The notes beneath the pieces are model-generated. The model was not told where the DNA came from. It saw only the letters and a list, made by a program, of their open reading frames with translations, and ran no database searches. Below, in pieces: positions 22,387 through 34,260 of a stretch of DNA of 64,000 nucleotides; position 1 is the stretch's first letter; each line of letters starts with the position of its first letter. Source of the DNA: Anaeramoeba flamelloides (taxonomy: Eukaryota > Metamonada > Anaeramoebidae). The DNA is taken from contig JANTQA010000057.1 in assembly GCA_027625915.1 (NCBI GenBank), positions 6,076,001-6,140,000 on the forward strand, read 5' to 3'. Position numbers and translations under genes: made by a program.

Positions 22387-22580
22387 CAGTCAGTTCCGCC
22401 TATTAAGATACAAATTTTGAACGAAATTTAAGGTTAAAAAAATCTTCAATTTAGGCACATTTTTGGAATTGTTTTTTACTAAAATTATTTTACTAGAATT
22501 TGAATTTTGTACCTTAATTTGAGATTTTTTTTTTGTCTTAAATTCCATTGATGTTTGTCTCTTACAAGTGAAAGTGACTG
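22387..22580. mobile_element. 196-bp palindromic TA-target MITE, diverged copy
   Basis: Ends CAGTCAGTT and AGTGACTG, with TA on the right flank. The interior shows the family signature (AAATTTAAGG ... CCTTAATTTGAGATTTTT), but many bases differ from the other copies, so this is an old insertion. Confidence 0.65.
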
Positions 22581-23100
22581 TATCAAATGAAATAAAAACT
22601 AGTTTTTGTTCTTAATATCTGCAAAACAATTGAGTAAAATCAATATTTTTTATTCAATTCTTTCATTTTTCATAAAAAAAGATTTATTATGAAAAATAAA
22701 ATCAAAAATTATTGAATTATTTATCCAGTTAGGTGTAAATATACAGATATACTCTTTTCAATATTTTTTAATTTTTATTTTTTAAAAATTTGTTTTTTAA
22801 ATACTTCTTTTTTCAAAAGATTTGATTTAATTATTTTTTAATGAATAATATTGTAATAATAATGATAAATTATTCACAAAAAAATCAAACCCGTTAGAAA
22901 AAAGAAAGAGCCCAAAATAATTTCATTCTGAAATCATAGTGTATTGAAATACAAAAATTCAAAAGAAAAATCAAATAATTATTTTTATGTAGAATAATGA
23001 AATAAAAATAATTAAATAAACTCTATTACTTTGGTTCTGAATGGTAAATTAACATTTTAGAACTGATTTTTGATTTCAATATATATATATATATATATAT

Positions 23101-23323
23101 AAGCCAAATTTCAAAATTAGGGGCAAACTTTTTTATTATTATTTTTTTCTTTTTTCATTTGTCTTTCAAAAAATACAATTATTATACAACATTTTTATTT
23201 ATTAATCTATATTGGCTATTGTCTCTAAAAAATTTAGTAAAATACCTTATTATTCAAAAAAAAACACAATTAAACTAATTTTTTTCTGATGAAAAATCTA
23301 CCGCTATTTTTGAAATTAAGCTT
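23101..23323. mobile_element. Short TIR element (AAGCCAAATTTCAAAATTAGG), copy 1
   Basis: The left end AAGCCAAATTTCAAAATTAG is inverted at the right end as TATTTTTGAAATTAAGCTT. A closely similar element lies at 57028-57251. The interior shares CATTTGTCTTTCAAAAAAT and TTAATCTATATTGG. It is about 224 bp with no coding capacity. TA-rich flanks make the target duplication ambiguous. Confidence 0.6.
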
Positions 23324-24681
23324 ATATATATATATATCACAGGTATTACGACTTTTCGTTTTAAAACAGTGAAAGATTTAAAAAATCGCGTTTTTTCAGG
23401 GTTTTTACATGTTGTTTTCGTTTTTTAATTTTTGAAAAAGTACTCGAATTTTTTTGAAATCATACTTTTTGTTTCTGGAATATGAAAAAACACAAACGAA
23501 AAAACTTAAAAAAATGAAAAAAAAAAAAATAGAAAATAGATATATGGTTTAATTACTTTAAAAGTGTTCGAAAACAAGGAAAATTCAGGATTTCCCTCAT
23601 AAGTGGGGGATTATATATTTGGCCCCATGGAAAGAGTTTGATTTTTGTTTTTTTGAAACTGCCCAAACAATAAAATTAGGTTTCACATTTAAAACTCTTA
23701 TAATTGTAAACTATTTAAGCACTGGGAAATATTATATTTTTTATTCGAAAAAATTATTATTTGAGAAAGAAAATTGGTCAAAATTTACATTTTTTGTGTT
23801 TTTAAAGTAGTTCATCTCACCCAATTTTTTATAGTGAGATTTTACCCCACTTTGTGAATTTTTATTGATCACAAAAAAAAATAAAAATTATTCATTTAAA
23901 AAAATTTTTTTTTCAGAATTATTAATTTGGTTAATGTGATCAATAATTTTTTTCATCCTATGATTTTACTTGAACTGCCCATCAAGATAATTATATTACA
24001 AAAAAATTAATAAAATATACATGTTTTAAACCTAATTTCTGTACTTAATGCATAAGTACATTTTTCATGACTTATCCACCATATCCTTAATATTCCTTTA
24101 TTTTATTATGTTAAAACATAATTTCATTTTTTATTATTTCCCTTTTGTCAAAATTCTTTATAAAATATTTTTTTTGTTTTTTTTTTCTCCAAAAATACTT
24201 CTTTTTCCATTTTTTAAAAAATATTTCTTTGTTGCATTGGTGAAATAAATTCAATAAAGGTGTTAACCTAAGTAATAGCCCTAACATTTTATTATTTTTT
24301 TCTCAGAATTATAAAATTATAACTTTATTAAACTCACTAATTCTATTATAATGTTTATTAATTTTTACATAACAGAGTGAAATTGACAACCCAACAACAA
24401 TTAAATAAAATTATATAATTTATACGCACAGAAGGTTTAAATTAAGTATCTGATATATTCGATGTAAAACCATTAGTATTTTTTTCATATTTTTTTTTGT
24501 CCAATTTTATTTTTTTGTGATCGATCCTAAAATTTTTTTAAAAAAGGAACTTTCATTCCATCAAAATAAATTTTAATTCAAATTTTTATTGATAATTTTT
24601 TTTTTTTTGTGAATAACCCAAAATAAATATACACAATAAATTATTGTTTCAATTATTTTTCAATTTAATATTTTTATATTA

Positions 24682-24877
24682 CAGTCAGTTTCACTTTTAA
24701 GGCACAAACTTTCAACGAAATTTAAGGCACAAAAAAAATCTCAAATTAAGGCACAAAATTCAAATTCTAGTAAAATAAATTGTAACAAAAATAATTCCAA
24801 ATTTTGTGCCTTAATTTGAGAATTTTTTGTGCATTAAATTTGGTTGAAATTTTGTACCTTAAAAGTGAAACTGACTG
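24682..24877. mobile_element. 196-bp palindromic TA-target MITE
   Basis: Starts CAGTCAGTTTCACTTTTAAG and ends with the inverted copy, flanked by TA on both sides (24680-24681, 24878-24879). Nearly the whole element folds on itself. A CAGT end with a TA target is typical of Tc1/mariner-type MITEs. It lies inside tandem unit 1. Confidence 0.8.
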
Positions 24878-25011
24878 TAGTTTTATTAATTTTTTTTGTT
24901 ACAATAATGAATGATTTTTTAAAATATACTGAGAGAAATTAAAACAATCTTTAGTCTATGTATTCATGGTATATGAAATTCACTGTTTCTTTTAGAATTC
25001 CTGTTTAAAAA

Positions 25012-25048
<37 letters not shown>

Positions 25049-25058
25049 TATATCAAAT

Positions 25059-25138
25059 CAGAGAAACCAATTTTACGCGTCGCTCACGCGTGCACCAACG
25101 CGTTTCATGACATCAACAAAATCATCATACCTGTGATA
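25059..25138. promoter_or_regulatory. GC-rich core of the tandem unit (unit 2)
   Basis: An 80-bp block following (TA)n. It contains TTTTACGCGTCGC, CACGCGTGCACC and ACGCGTTTCATGACATCA, so ACGCGT or GCGT occurs three times in otherwise almost pure A/T sequence. It is repeated at 27139-27218 and 29140-29220. Function is unknown; a protein-binding site, promoter or replication element is only inference. Confidence 0.4.
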
Positions 25139-25367
25139 TATATATATATTACATGTAATACGGGTTTTCGTTTGAAAACAGCGAAAGATTTATAAAATCT
25201 CGTTTTTTCGAGTTTTTTATATCTATTTTTCGTTTGAGTCGTTGTTTCGTTTTTTGTTTTTTGTAAAATTCCTTGAATTTTTTTAAAATCATACTTTTGG
25301 TTTCGGAGATATGAAAAAACGTAAACGAAAAAACTTAAAAACAATGAATGGAACGTAAAACAAAACC

Positions 25368-25412
<45 letters not shown>

Positions 25413-26091
25413 GGGTATAATTACCTTGAAAATATTGTAAAACAAGGAAAATTTGTAATTTAACTTTAAGTGGGGTTTTTGTATTATTAAACTCACGAAA
25501 ACAGTTAGAATTTTTATTTTTTTAAAAAAAAGAATGCAAGTAGTGGTTTCATTTTTAAAACTCTTGAAAATTCTAAAAGCCTTAAACACTGAGTAAAAGA
25601 ATTATTTTTATTTTAAATTTACTATTTGGGGAAGAAAAGTATTCAAAATTTCACTTTTTTACAGCTTCGAAATTAGATCTGGTCAAATATCTTATTTAAA
25701 TCTTTAATCAATTATACCACCAATATTATTTTTTATTGATCACAAAAAAAACAATATTAATAATTATTAACTTATTTTTTTTTTCAAAATTATTCTTTTG
25801 GAAAATGTGATCAGTATTTTTTTTTCATCAAATGCTTTTTTCCTTCAACTTATGAGTAAGATAATTAAATTATAAAAATTTTTTTTGGTTATTTAAAACA
25901 ATTTTACACCTATTTTTTTTTGACTGAATCCATCATCATATGTCTTATTTCTTAATAGTTAGTTCCTCGGGTATTACTTTATGTTATGTTAAAAAATAAT
26001 TTTATTTTTTATTATTTATGTTTTAACAAAATTCTTTTTTAATTATTCTTTTGTTACTTTTTTTATCTAATTTAGTACTTATTACATTTTA

Positions 26092-26288
26092 CAGTCAGTT
26101 TCACTTTTAAGGCACAAACTTTCAACCAAATTTAAGGCACAAAAAATTCTCAAATTAAGGCACAAAATTTGGAATTTTTTTTTTTTACAATTTATTTTTA
26201 CTAGAATTTGAATTTTGTGCCTTAATTTGAGAATTTTTTGTGCCTTAAATTTCGTTGAAAGTTTGTGCCTTAAAAGTGAAACTGACTG
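26092..26288. mobile_element. 196-bp palindromic TA-target MITE
   Basis: Same ends as the copy at 24682, flanked by TA (26090-26091, 26289-26290). It is inserted in tandem unit 2 at a site that is empty in the other units. Confidence 0.8.
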
Positions 26289-26705
26289 TAACAAAAACTA
26301 TTTTTTCTTTAACTGTGAGAATAAATTCGAAACAATGTTAACTTAAGTAATAAGCACTTTCACCTTTTAAGATAATTTCAAGTATTAAAATATTATTTCT
26401 TTGTTAAATTCAGATACTCTTATAATTTTTATTTACTTTTAAAATAGCTGATGGAAATTGACTAATCAAGAAAGTAAAATAGCAACTCAATTTCACAAGT
26501 ACAGAAGATTTGAATTAAAGTACATTACAGATTTGAGGTACAATCATTAGTATTTACTTAATGATTTTTTTGTATAAAAATTTATTTTTTTTGTGATCGA
26601 TCATAAATTTTATTTTTAAAAAGTTTTTCATTACAACAAAATAAATTTGATTCAAATTTTTTTTGATTATTTCTTTTTTTGGTCGCAAACTCAATTAATT
26701 ATATA

Positions 26706-26901
26706 CAGTCAGTTTCACTTTTAAGGCACAAACTTTCAACGAAATTTAAGGCACAAAAAAATCTCAAATTAAGGCACAAAATTTGGAATTTTTTTTTTTA
26801 CAATTTATTTTACTAGAATTTGAATTTTGTGCTTTAATTTGAGATTTTTTTTGTGCCTTAAATTTCGTTGAAAGTTTGTGCCTTAAAAGTGAAACTGACT
26901 G
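26706..26901. mobile_element. 196-bp palindromic TA-target MITE
   Basis: Same family, flanked by TA (26704-26705, 26902-26903). It is the second insertion in tandem unit 2 and is very close in sequence to the copies at 24682 and 27284. Confidence 0.8.
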
Positions 26902-27138
26902 TATAATAAATTATTCTTACCATTATTTTACTTATTTGTATATTTTATTTATTGATTTTTTTTGATGATAATAATTAAATATTATGAGATGTGTAAGATT
27001 AATAAAGATTCAAATTAGAGTTGTTTTTTTTAAAAAAAAAATATTATATATATGTATTTGTAACCTATGTATTCGTCCTTTTTTATTTTTATCGTAAACA
27101 AAATTTTCCTACATATCATATATATATATATATATATA

Positions 27139-27218
27139 TCAGAGAAACGAATTTTACGCGTCGATCACGCGTGCACCAACGCGTTTCATGACATCAAAAA
27201 AATCGTCATACACATGTA
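27139..27218. promoter_or_regulatory. GC-rich core of the tandem unit (unit 3)
   Basis: Nearly identical to 25059-25138, including the three ACGCGT/GCGT sites and GACATCAAAAAAATC. It also directly follows a (TA)n tract. Confidence 0.4.
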
Positions 27219-27283
27219 GTACGTGTTTTCGTTTGAAAACGGCGAAAGATTAATAAAATCGCGTTTTTTCGTTTTTTTATATA

Positions 27284-27480
27284 CAGTCAGTTTCACTTTT
27301 AAGGCACAAACTTTCAACCAAATTTAAGGTACAAAAAAATCTCAAATTAAGGCACAAAATTTGGAATTTTTTATTTTACAATTTATTTTTACTAGAATTT
27401 GAATTTTGTGCTTTAATTTGAGATTTTTATTGTGCCTTAAATTTCGTTGAAAGTTTGTGCCTTAAAAGTGAAACTGACTG
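27284..27480. mobile_element. 196-bp palindromic TA-target MITE
   Basis: Inserted into tandem unit 3 at a TA. The host sequence on each side (TTTTTTATA and TATTTTTCGTTT) rejoins to match the uninterrupted unit 2 (TTTTATATCTATTTTTCGTTT), which fixes the boundaries. Confidence 0.82.
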
Positions 27481-28105
27481 TATATTTTTCGTTTCATTCG
27501 TTGTTTTATTTTTTGTTTTTTGAAAAAGTCCTCGAATTCTTTTGAAATCATATTTTTCGTTTCTGGGATATGAAAAAACACAAACGAAAAAACTTAAAAA
27601 AAGTGAAAACAAAATAACTATTAAAACATAGATATGGTATATTTGTCTTTAAAGTGTTGGACAAGATGAAATTTGTGATTTCCCATTTAAGTATGAGTTT
27701 TTGGTTTAAAAAATCATGAAAATAGTTTACTTTTGTATATTTTAAAAAGGAAAAAATCATAACATGTATGTTTTCCGTTTAAAATACTACAAAATTATAA
27801 ACACTTTAACACTGGGAAATAGAATTAATTATTTTAAAAAATTACTATTAGATGGTGAAGAAAAGTGGTCAAAATTTAACTTTTTTAAGATTTCAAAGTA
27901 GATCAGATCACCCATTTTTTTGAATTGTGATTACACCCTACTATAATATTTTATTGTTGATCAAATTAAAAACATTAAAAATTATTAACTAAATTTTTTT
28001 TTTCAAAATTACTAATTTGAAAAATGCGATCAGTATTTTTTTTTCATCATATGAATACTCTTCAACTTATGAGCAATAAAATTTCATTAATTTTTTTTTT
28101 TGTTG

Positions 28106-28302
28106 CAGTCAGTTTCACTTTTAAGGCACAAACTTTCAACGAAAATTAAGGAACAAAAAAAATCTCAAATTAAGGCACAAAATTTTGGATTCTAGTAAAA
28201 TAATTTGTAAAATTAAAAATTCCAAATTTTGTGCCTTAATTTGAATTTTTTTTGTGCCTTAAATTTCGTTGAAAGTTTGTGCCTTAAATTTGAAACTGAC
28301 TG
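28106..28302. mobile_element. 196-bp palindromic TA-target MITE
   Basis: Same family in tandem unit 3. The right flank is TA; the left flank now reads TG, probably a later substitution. Confidence 0.78.
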
Positions 28303-29139
28303 TAAAAATAAAACCATTTTTATCCATATTTTTTGCATAGTCCATTATCATATTTCTTGTTTCTACACAGTTATTTCCTAACTAATCCTTTATGATGTTT
28401 TGCTATAATAATAATTTCATTTTTTTATTATTTATTTTTTAACAAAATTTTTTTGTTACTTTTATGTACAAAATTACTAATTCTCCAGTGTAAAAAATAT
28501 TTCTACGTTAAATGACGAAAAAATTCAAAGAAAGTGTTCACATAAGTAATAATACCTTTCACCTTTTAAATTACCTTGTCGAACTAAACATTATTTCTTT
28601 TAAAATTAACATATTTATAAGTATTTATTTACTTTCACATAACAAGGGGGAATTGAAGAACCAACAAATATAAAACTAAAATACCCAGTACAGGTTAAAA
28701 GAAGGTAAAAATTCAAGTATCTGGTAAATTTGATTAAAAATCATAGTATTTAATTGATTTTTTTATTTGTTGATATTTTTATTTTTTTTTTGTGATCGAT
28801 CATAAAATTTATTTTTAATAGTAATTTTAATATCTAAATATATTTAATTACTTCAAAAATTTTTAATAATTACTTTATTGATTACAAGTCACAATATATA
28901 CATACAATAAATTATTCTTTTGATTATTTTAATTATTTTTCTCTTTTATTTATTGATTTTTTTTTTGGTTTCAATTAAGTACGATTTTTGAGATATACTA
29001 AAACTAATGAAGATATCTTTGATAAGCACAAATTTTTGAAAAAAAAAAGTTCTTTAAACTACATGGTCGAAACGAAGAGGATTTCCACTTCTTTTTTTAT
29101 TTTTTTGGTGAATAAAAATTTCCGATATATATATATATA

Positions 29140-29220
29140 TCAGAGAAACGAATTTTACGCGTCGCCCACGCGCGCGCAAAGGCGTTTAATGATATCAAAA
29201 AAATCTTCATACCTGTGTAC
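29140..29220. promoter_or_regulatory. GC-rich core of the tandem unit (fragment unit 4)
   Basis: A diverged copy of the core (ACGCGTCGCCCACGCGCGCG). It is followed by (TA)n and (TATG)n tracts, after which homology to the array ends. Confidence 0.35.
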
Positions 29221-29225
29221 ATGTG

Positions 29226-29271
<46 letters not shown>

Positions 29272-29280
29272 ATATAACCT

Positions 29281-31137
29281 TTTTTTCCAAAAAATATATT
29301 TATGGATAATAATTATTTTCTGCAATTGGATACTTATCCTTAAATATTGATGAATAAAAAAATATATAAATTATCTTTTTAGGCTAAATATAAAAAAAAT
29401 TTCAAATTATAAGGATGTTATTATTATATTTGATATTATAAAATATCAATATCTTGTTTTAAAGTGTAATTACATCAAATGAAAAGTATTTTTTAGAATT
29501 TTTTTAAAAAAAGAATCTTCCGATTAAATATTAAAAATAATAATTTAAAGAGGAAGATTTCTAAAGTCATTTTTTCAAATTTTGATAATATGGAAGTCTT
29601 AAACTACAGAAATACTTCATTTATGTGAAAAAAATAACAAATAAAAAAATTATTTAAAATGAAACTCTGGAATTTATTGAATAAAGTTATTTTGACCATA
29701 TAAATTTACCTCTAATATATATAAACTTCATTTCAAAATTATTGAACCATTAAAAATCAAATTTTGAAAATAAATATTTTTAGAAATTGAATTTATCCAT
29801 TATAATAAAAAAATTAAAATTTTATAATATCGATCTATACACTAGAAATATTTGTTTTTCTTCTAAAAAAAATGAAATAAAAATAGGTTATTCATTATAA
29901 AAGTGTTTTTATATTGTTTAATAAAATGAAATATTAAAAGAAGAACTATTCTAAAAATTTTAGATCAATTTTAAGTCCAAATATTGTTCAAAAGTTATAT
30001 TTTTTTTCAAAAATGATCCAAGTAACATATCTTACTAAATATAAAAATAAAAAAACCTTGAAGAATAGCAAATAAATAGTTTGTTTTTTTTTTTTGAAAA
30101 TAAACCCATTCCATTAAGGTGAAAATTATTTTGGGTATTTTTTTAACCGAAATTTGACATTATTAAATTTAATTTGTAAATTTTTATTTTTTTGTTTACA
30201 ATCAAAGTTTAATTCGACAATAACAAAATTCAAAATTAATGAAATTTTTGACATTGAATGAATCCCTTAATTTTCCCCAAAAGGTAAAAAAATCAACTAA
30301 TATAACCCAACATCTCATTAATTTTTACTTTAGTTTAGTGACAATTCGAAGGTAATACAGATTATTACTAAAAGAAGAAATAGATAGAAATACAAATATT
30401 TTTCAAAAAGATTCCATGGATTTTTTACTAGATTTTCCATTTTTTTGAAATTTTTTTTTCCTTTGATTTGATAAAGTATTTTAGTGCTAATAGTTAAAAA
30501 ACCTTCTAAAAAAATAATTTGTGCTTCAAAGTGTTATTAGTTATGATATTTTTTGAAAGTTCATCAAATAAATATATAAAAATGGAAATTGAACTAAAAT
30601 TTTTTTGGAATTTTATAGTTTCAAGAAGAGAATCAAATTGTAAACCCAAAATTTAATAAATTACACTTGACTGAGAGGTATTCCAATAAAAACAAATTCT
30701 TTAAAACAATGTTATGAACAAAGTATTGTAAACTTTTGTTAAAAAAATGAAAATTTAAAAGAGAAAAAAAAATTGAGATTTTTTCATTTTTTGTTAATAT
30801 TTCCTCATTTAATAACAAATGCTTGCTCTTTGTCAAAAAACAATTTCCAAAATATCAAGTGTCCCTGTTCTTAACAAACGTTTTTTCACATCGCTTGTAA
30901 GGCTTTTAATCAATTACAAATTAAACTTTTTTCTTTTTCTTATTTTCTGGTTCTCGTCTTAAACTCAAAATTAAACAAACAAAAAACTAAAAATCAAATA
31001 TGTCACAATTTTAAATTTTTGAATAATAAAACCTTTCTTTTCATCCAAAAAAAAAACCATTCACAATTCACCAAAACTCAAAAAAAAACAAAACAAAAAC
31101 AAAATCTCAACAACAAACAAACCTTGAACAGTTTGAA
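29281..31137. other. Intergenic, no gene seen; upstream flank of NuoE
   Basis: A/T-rich sequence without recognisable repeats. The last 80 bases before the NuoE ATG are an A/C-rich leader (AAAACAAAACAAAAAC type). Confidence 0.4.
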
Positions 31138-31740
31138 ATGGAAAAAACACCATTTGATTTCACCCAAGATAATTATAAGAAAGTAGACAAGATCCTTTCC
31201 AAATATCCAATTGAACACAAAAAAAGTTCAATCATTCCATTACTTCACTTAGCCCAAGATCAAGAAGGCTATGTAGCAGAATCTGCAATGGTTAAAATTG
31301 CATCGATTGCTTCTTGCCCTGTCTCAAAGGTCTTTGAAACGTTTACTTTTTATTCAATGTTCCGTTCAAAGCCCGTTGGAGACCATGTTATTGAAATCTG
31401 CACAAACCTTTCTTGTACCCTTCGAGGTGCTGATCAAGTTTTAAACGCAATCCAAGAAAAGTTAGGTATAAAAATTGGCGAAACTACAGAAGACAAGAGA
31501 TTTACTTTATTAGAGGTTGAGTGCCAAGGTGCCTGTGCTACAGCACCAGTTGTGGTCATTGATGGAAACTACTATGAAGATCTTGAGCCAAGGTCAATTA
31601 ACAGCATCCTCAGAGACTTTGCTCGCGATGTTGTTCCAAAACCTGGCACACAATCAAACCGAAATGGCCCCGAGCCAATTGGCGGTAAAACCACTTTAAA
31701 AACAGAACCCTTGGCTCAAAAAATACCTGAGGATCTTTAA
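31138..31740 (+). CDS. NADH dehydrogenase 24 kDa subunit (NuoE/NDUFV2-like), [2Fe-2S] protein
   Basis: A complete intronless gene of 200 residues. It carries the N1a-type [2Fe-2S] cluster, which partners NuoF in NADH oxidation in complex I or, in anaerobes, in hydrogenosomal NADH-dependent modules. The cluster cysteines are Cys88, Cys93, Cys129 and Cys133 (CTNLSC and CQGAC), the family spacing. The protein opens directly with TPFDFT, the first conserved residues of mature human NDUFV2, and keeps the GETTEDKRFTL and NYYEDL blocks and a KPG-containing tail. It is therefore close to mitochondrial versions and full length except for a presequence. The frame is open about 110 bases upstream but has no ATG there; a targeting signal would need an upstream exon or an internal signal. 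No other complex I subunit is nearby. Confidence 0.95.
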   Translation: MEKTPFDFTQDNYKKVDKILSKYPIEHKKSSIIPLLHLAQDQEGYVAESAMVKIASIASCPVSKVFETFTFYSMFRSKPVGDHVIEICTNLSCTLRGADQVLNAIQEKLGIKIGETTEDKRFTLLEVECQGACATAPVVVIDGNYYEDLEPRSINSILRDFARDVVPKPGTQSNRNGPEPIGGKTTLKTEPLAQKIPEDL

Positions 31741-32855
31741 ATGATCCTTTTTATTCAACATATTAACAGCCAACAGTTAACCTTTTATTTTAAAATGTTT
31801 GTCTTTGCTGTACAATTGTTCATTTATTTCGTTGTTTCCTTCTTTTTTATTTATTTATTCTCTTTTGTGTTCGTTCTGATTATATTTAATAAGTTTTTAT
31901 TGACTTTTCTAAAACATTTGTATTTTTTTACTTTTCTGAAATGACTTTTGTTTTTCAATTTGAAAAAGTTAACCGGAACGAAAAGCAGAAATTGAGAAAT
32001 AAAAATTTTTCATAATTTCAATTTTTCTTTTTTTGATTATTTTCCTTTATTTTAAATAAGAGAGATTCAAAGCTGCAAACCAAAAATCTTTTTGATGTTA
32101 GTTTGAGTTGAGAGTACATGAATAAATTAAGAATTTGTAATAATATTCATTTTTAATTTTTAATAATCTTATTTAATTAAATAATAAGAGATTGTGAAAT
32201 AATAATTTTTGACTAACATAGGGTTCCCTTTTGATAAAGTTTATTAGGCAACAATTATAATTTTTTATACAGTACGAAATAGATTTTTCAGGCAACAGAT
32301 GAATAGATATAAACTTTATTTTGCCCTATGTACCCTAGGCCAAAAATTTATAATTCAATTTTTTTTTTTAAGAATCAATGAAACTTAGATTGTTTAGAAA
32401 TAATAGAAATAATAAACTTCGTATTATAGTCGATAATCATAAAAGAAAACCCTGAACAAACCATAAATTTCAAAAAAAAAAAAATGTTAAAAAATTTTTT
32501 GGGTACTTTTCATTGGAACATCTCGAGCAAAATTCTCAATTTCTGTAGAAAATTAAAATTTTTGACATTAAGATTTTTTACATATAAATATATGAATTTT
32601 AAAAGAACGTATAAAACCTCAACTTTTCTTAATCTTAATTTGGAGTTTCAAACATTTTTTTTTTCAAATTAAATTTTAAAAAAAAAAATAAAAAAGAAAA
32701 GAAGAAAAAAAAATAAAGTTTTACAAAATAAGAAAATGATTCTGATCTAAAAATTAAAAGTTTTGTTTGAGAAGAATAATGAATTAAACTCAGAGAATTT
32801 ATTCTATTTTTTCAATAAAACTGCCCCCCTTTGACTGAAAAATGGTTTATATTGG

Positions 32856-32890
<35 letters not shown>

Positions 32891-34221
32891 TCTTAAAAGG
32901 TGTACAATATTTTTTTTCTACGGTATTAATTATAATTTATCATTGAGCTTTGAAGAACAAATAATAAATAAGATATAATGGAAAATTAGAGGATAGTTGA
33001 TATCTTTGTGAAATAAAAATAATCAATAGATTTATTATCTTATAAATGGAAAAACGGCAATACAGAGAAAAACTTCAAGTTGTATTTTTAATTTCTATTG
33101 AAGATCCAATTAAAATAATAATAGAAAATAATATGGGTTTTATTTATTTGTTTACAGGGTTTAAATATCATTATTAATATAAATTTTTAATTAGTGGCTA
33201 TTGATTTTACCTTTCTTGTAATCAAAAAAAAAAAAATTGGTAACTGAATTACATCTTTAAAAAAAATATTAAAAAATGAAAAAAGTACAAAAGTGCAAAA
33301 ATTATTTCTTTTTTGAAATTTTGAAAATAAAAATATTTCTTCTACTGCCCTTTAAATACTCGAAATTGTTCTTATTTAAATTATTACCATTTGATTCAAA
33401 AATAGTTATTAAAAATATTTAATAATCTACTTTACAAATATTTTGATAAGAAATTATTAATAAAAACATTCCCATGGGTTTTATTATTTTTTACCTTTCT
33501 TAGATTAAATTAGAGACCTAATTTAGATTTTTTTATAAATTATGGGCTAAATATTTAATCTTTGATAAATCAATGGAATTTTTTTATCTTATGATCCAAA
33601 ATTATCACCATTTTATAAATTAAATTTATTTTGATTTCCTTACATAATTCAAATTAAATCACCAGAGAATTGTAGGATAAGAAAGAATAAATGAAAGATT
33701 GAATTTTATTAAATTTGGTTAACGTGAAATTGGGTGAATGGTTTTATTTTATAAACATTTTATATACATTAAATTTGTTTTATTTCTCTAGTGGTTGTTG
33801 ATGACATATTAAAGATAGTATTAACATTTAAATGTAATCATGATAAGAATTTATTGAAAAAAGAAATAAAATAACAACATTTTCACTATATTTTTACATA
33901 TTTTTCCAAGATTTCTCATGTGTTGAAATTTTGAAATTTATAATTTTGATTTTTTTTATGATATTTTTTTTTTCATTTTAATGTAAATTTTGAATATTGT
34001 GGATATTTTTATAATTATTATAATAATCAAAGAGAATATTTTGTTAATATTGGATTTACTAAAAATTATTTCTTCAATTTTGGTAAAGAGTCTAGAGGTA
34101 ATGATGTTAATTATAATTATTTTGGTTTTTGGTTGAGATCGAAGAATATTAAAATTTATTTATTGGGAAATATATCAAATTTTTAATTTAATGTTTGTAA
34201 TCTCAAAATATTTTATTAATT

Positions 34222-34260
<39 letters not shown>

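Larger units (their letters stand above)
23325..29280. repeat. Tandem array of ~1.6-kb units (three long units plus a fragment)
   Basis: Units begin near 23325, 25011, 27116 and 29121; the first lacks the GC-rich core and the last is truncated. Shared landmarks in order are a (TA)n tract, a GC-rich core, TTTTCGTTT near AAACAG/GGCGAAAGAT, TATGAAAAAACACAAACGAA, and GTGATCGATC near the end. Once the 196-bp MITE insertions are subtracted, the spacing is about 1.6 kb. I see no conserved reading frame across units, so it is probably a non-coding repeat, satellite or element of unknown type. Confidence 0.65.

Noticed and set aside
23619-24248. Short plus-strand frames inside the tandem array
   Set aside because: They are not conserved in the other units, so they are not evidence of an encoded protein.
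25016-25410. CRISPR-like spacing of (TA)n tracts
   Set aside because: These are simple microsatellites without repeat-spacer structure, in a eukaryotic genome.
31741-31944. Hydrophobic open frame directly after NuoE
   Set aside because: T-rich low-complexity 3' flank; the Phe/Leu-rich peptide follows from base composition.
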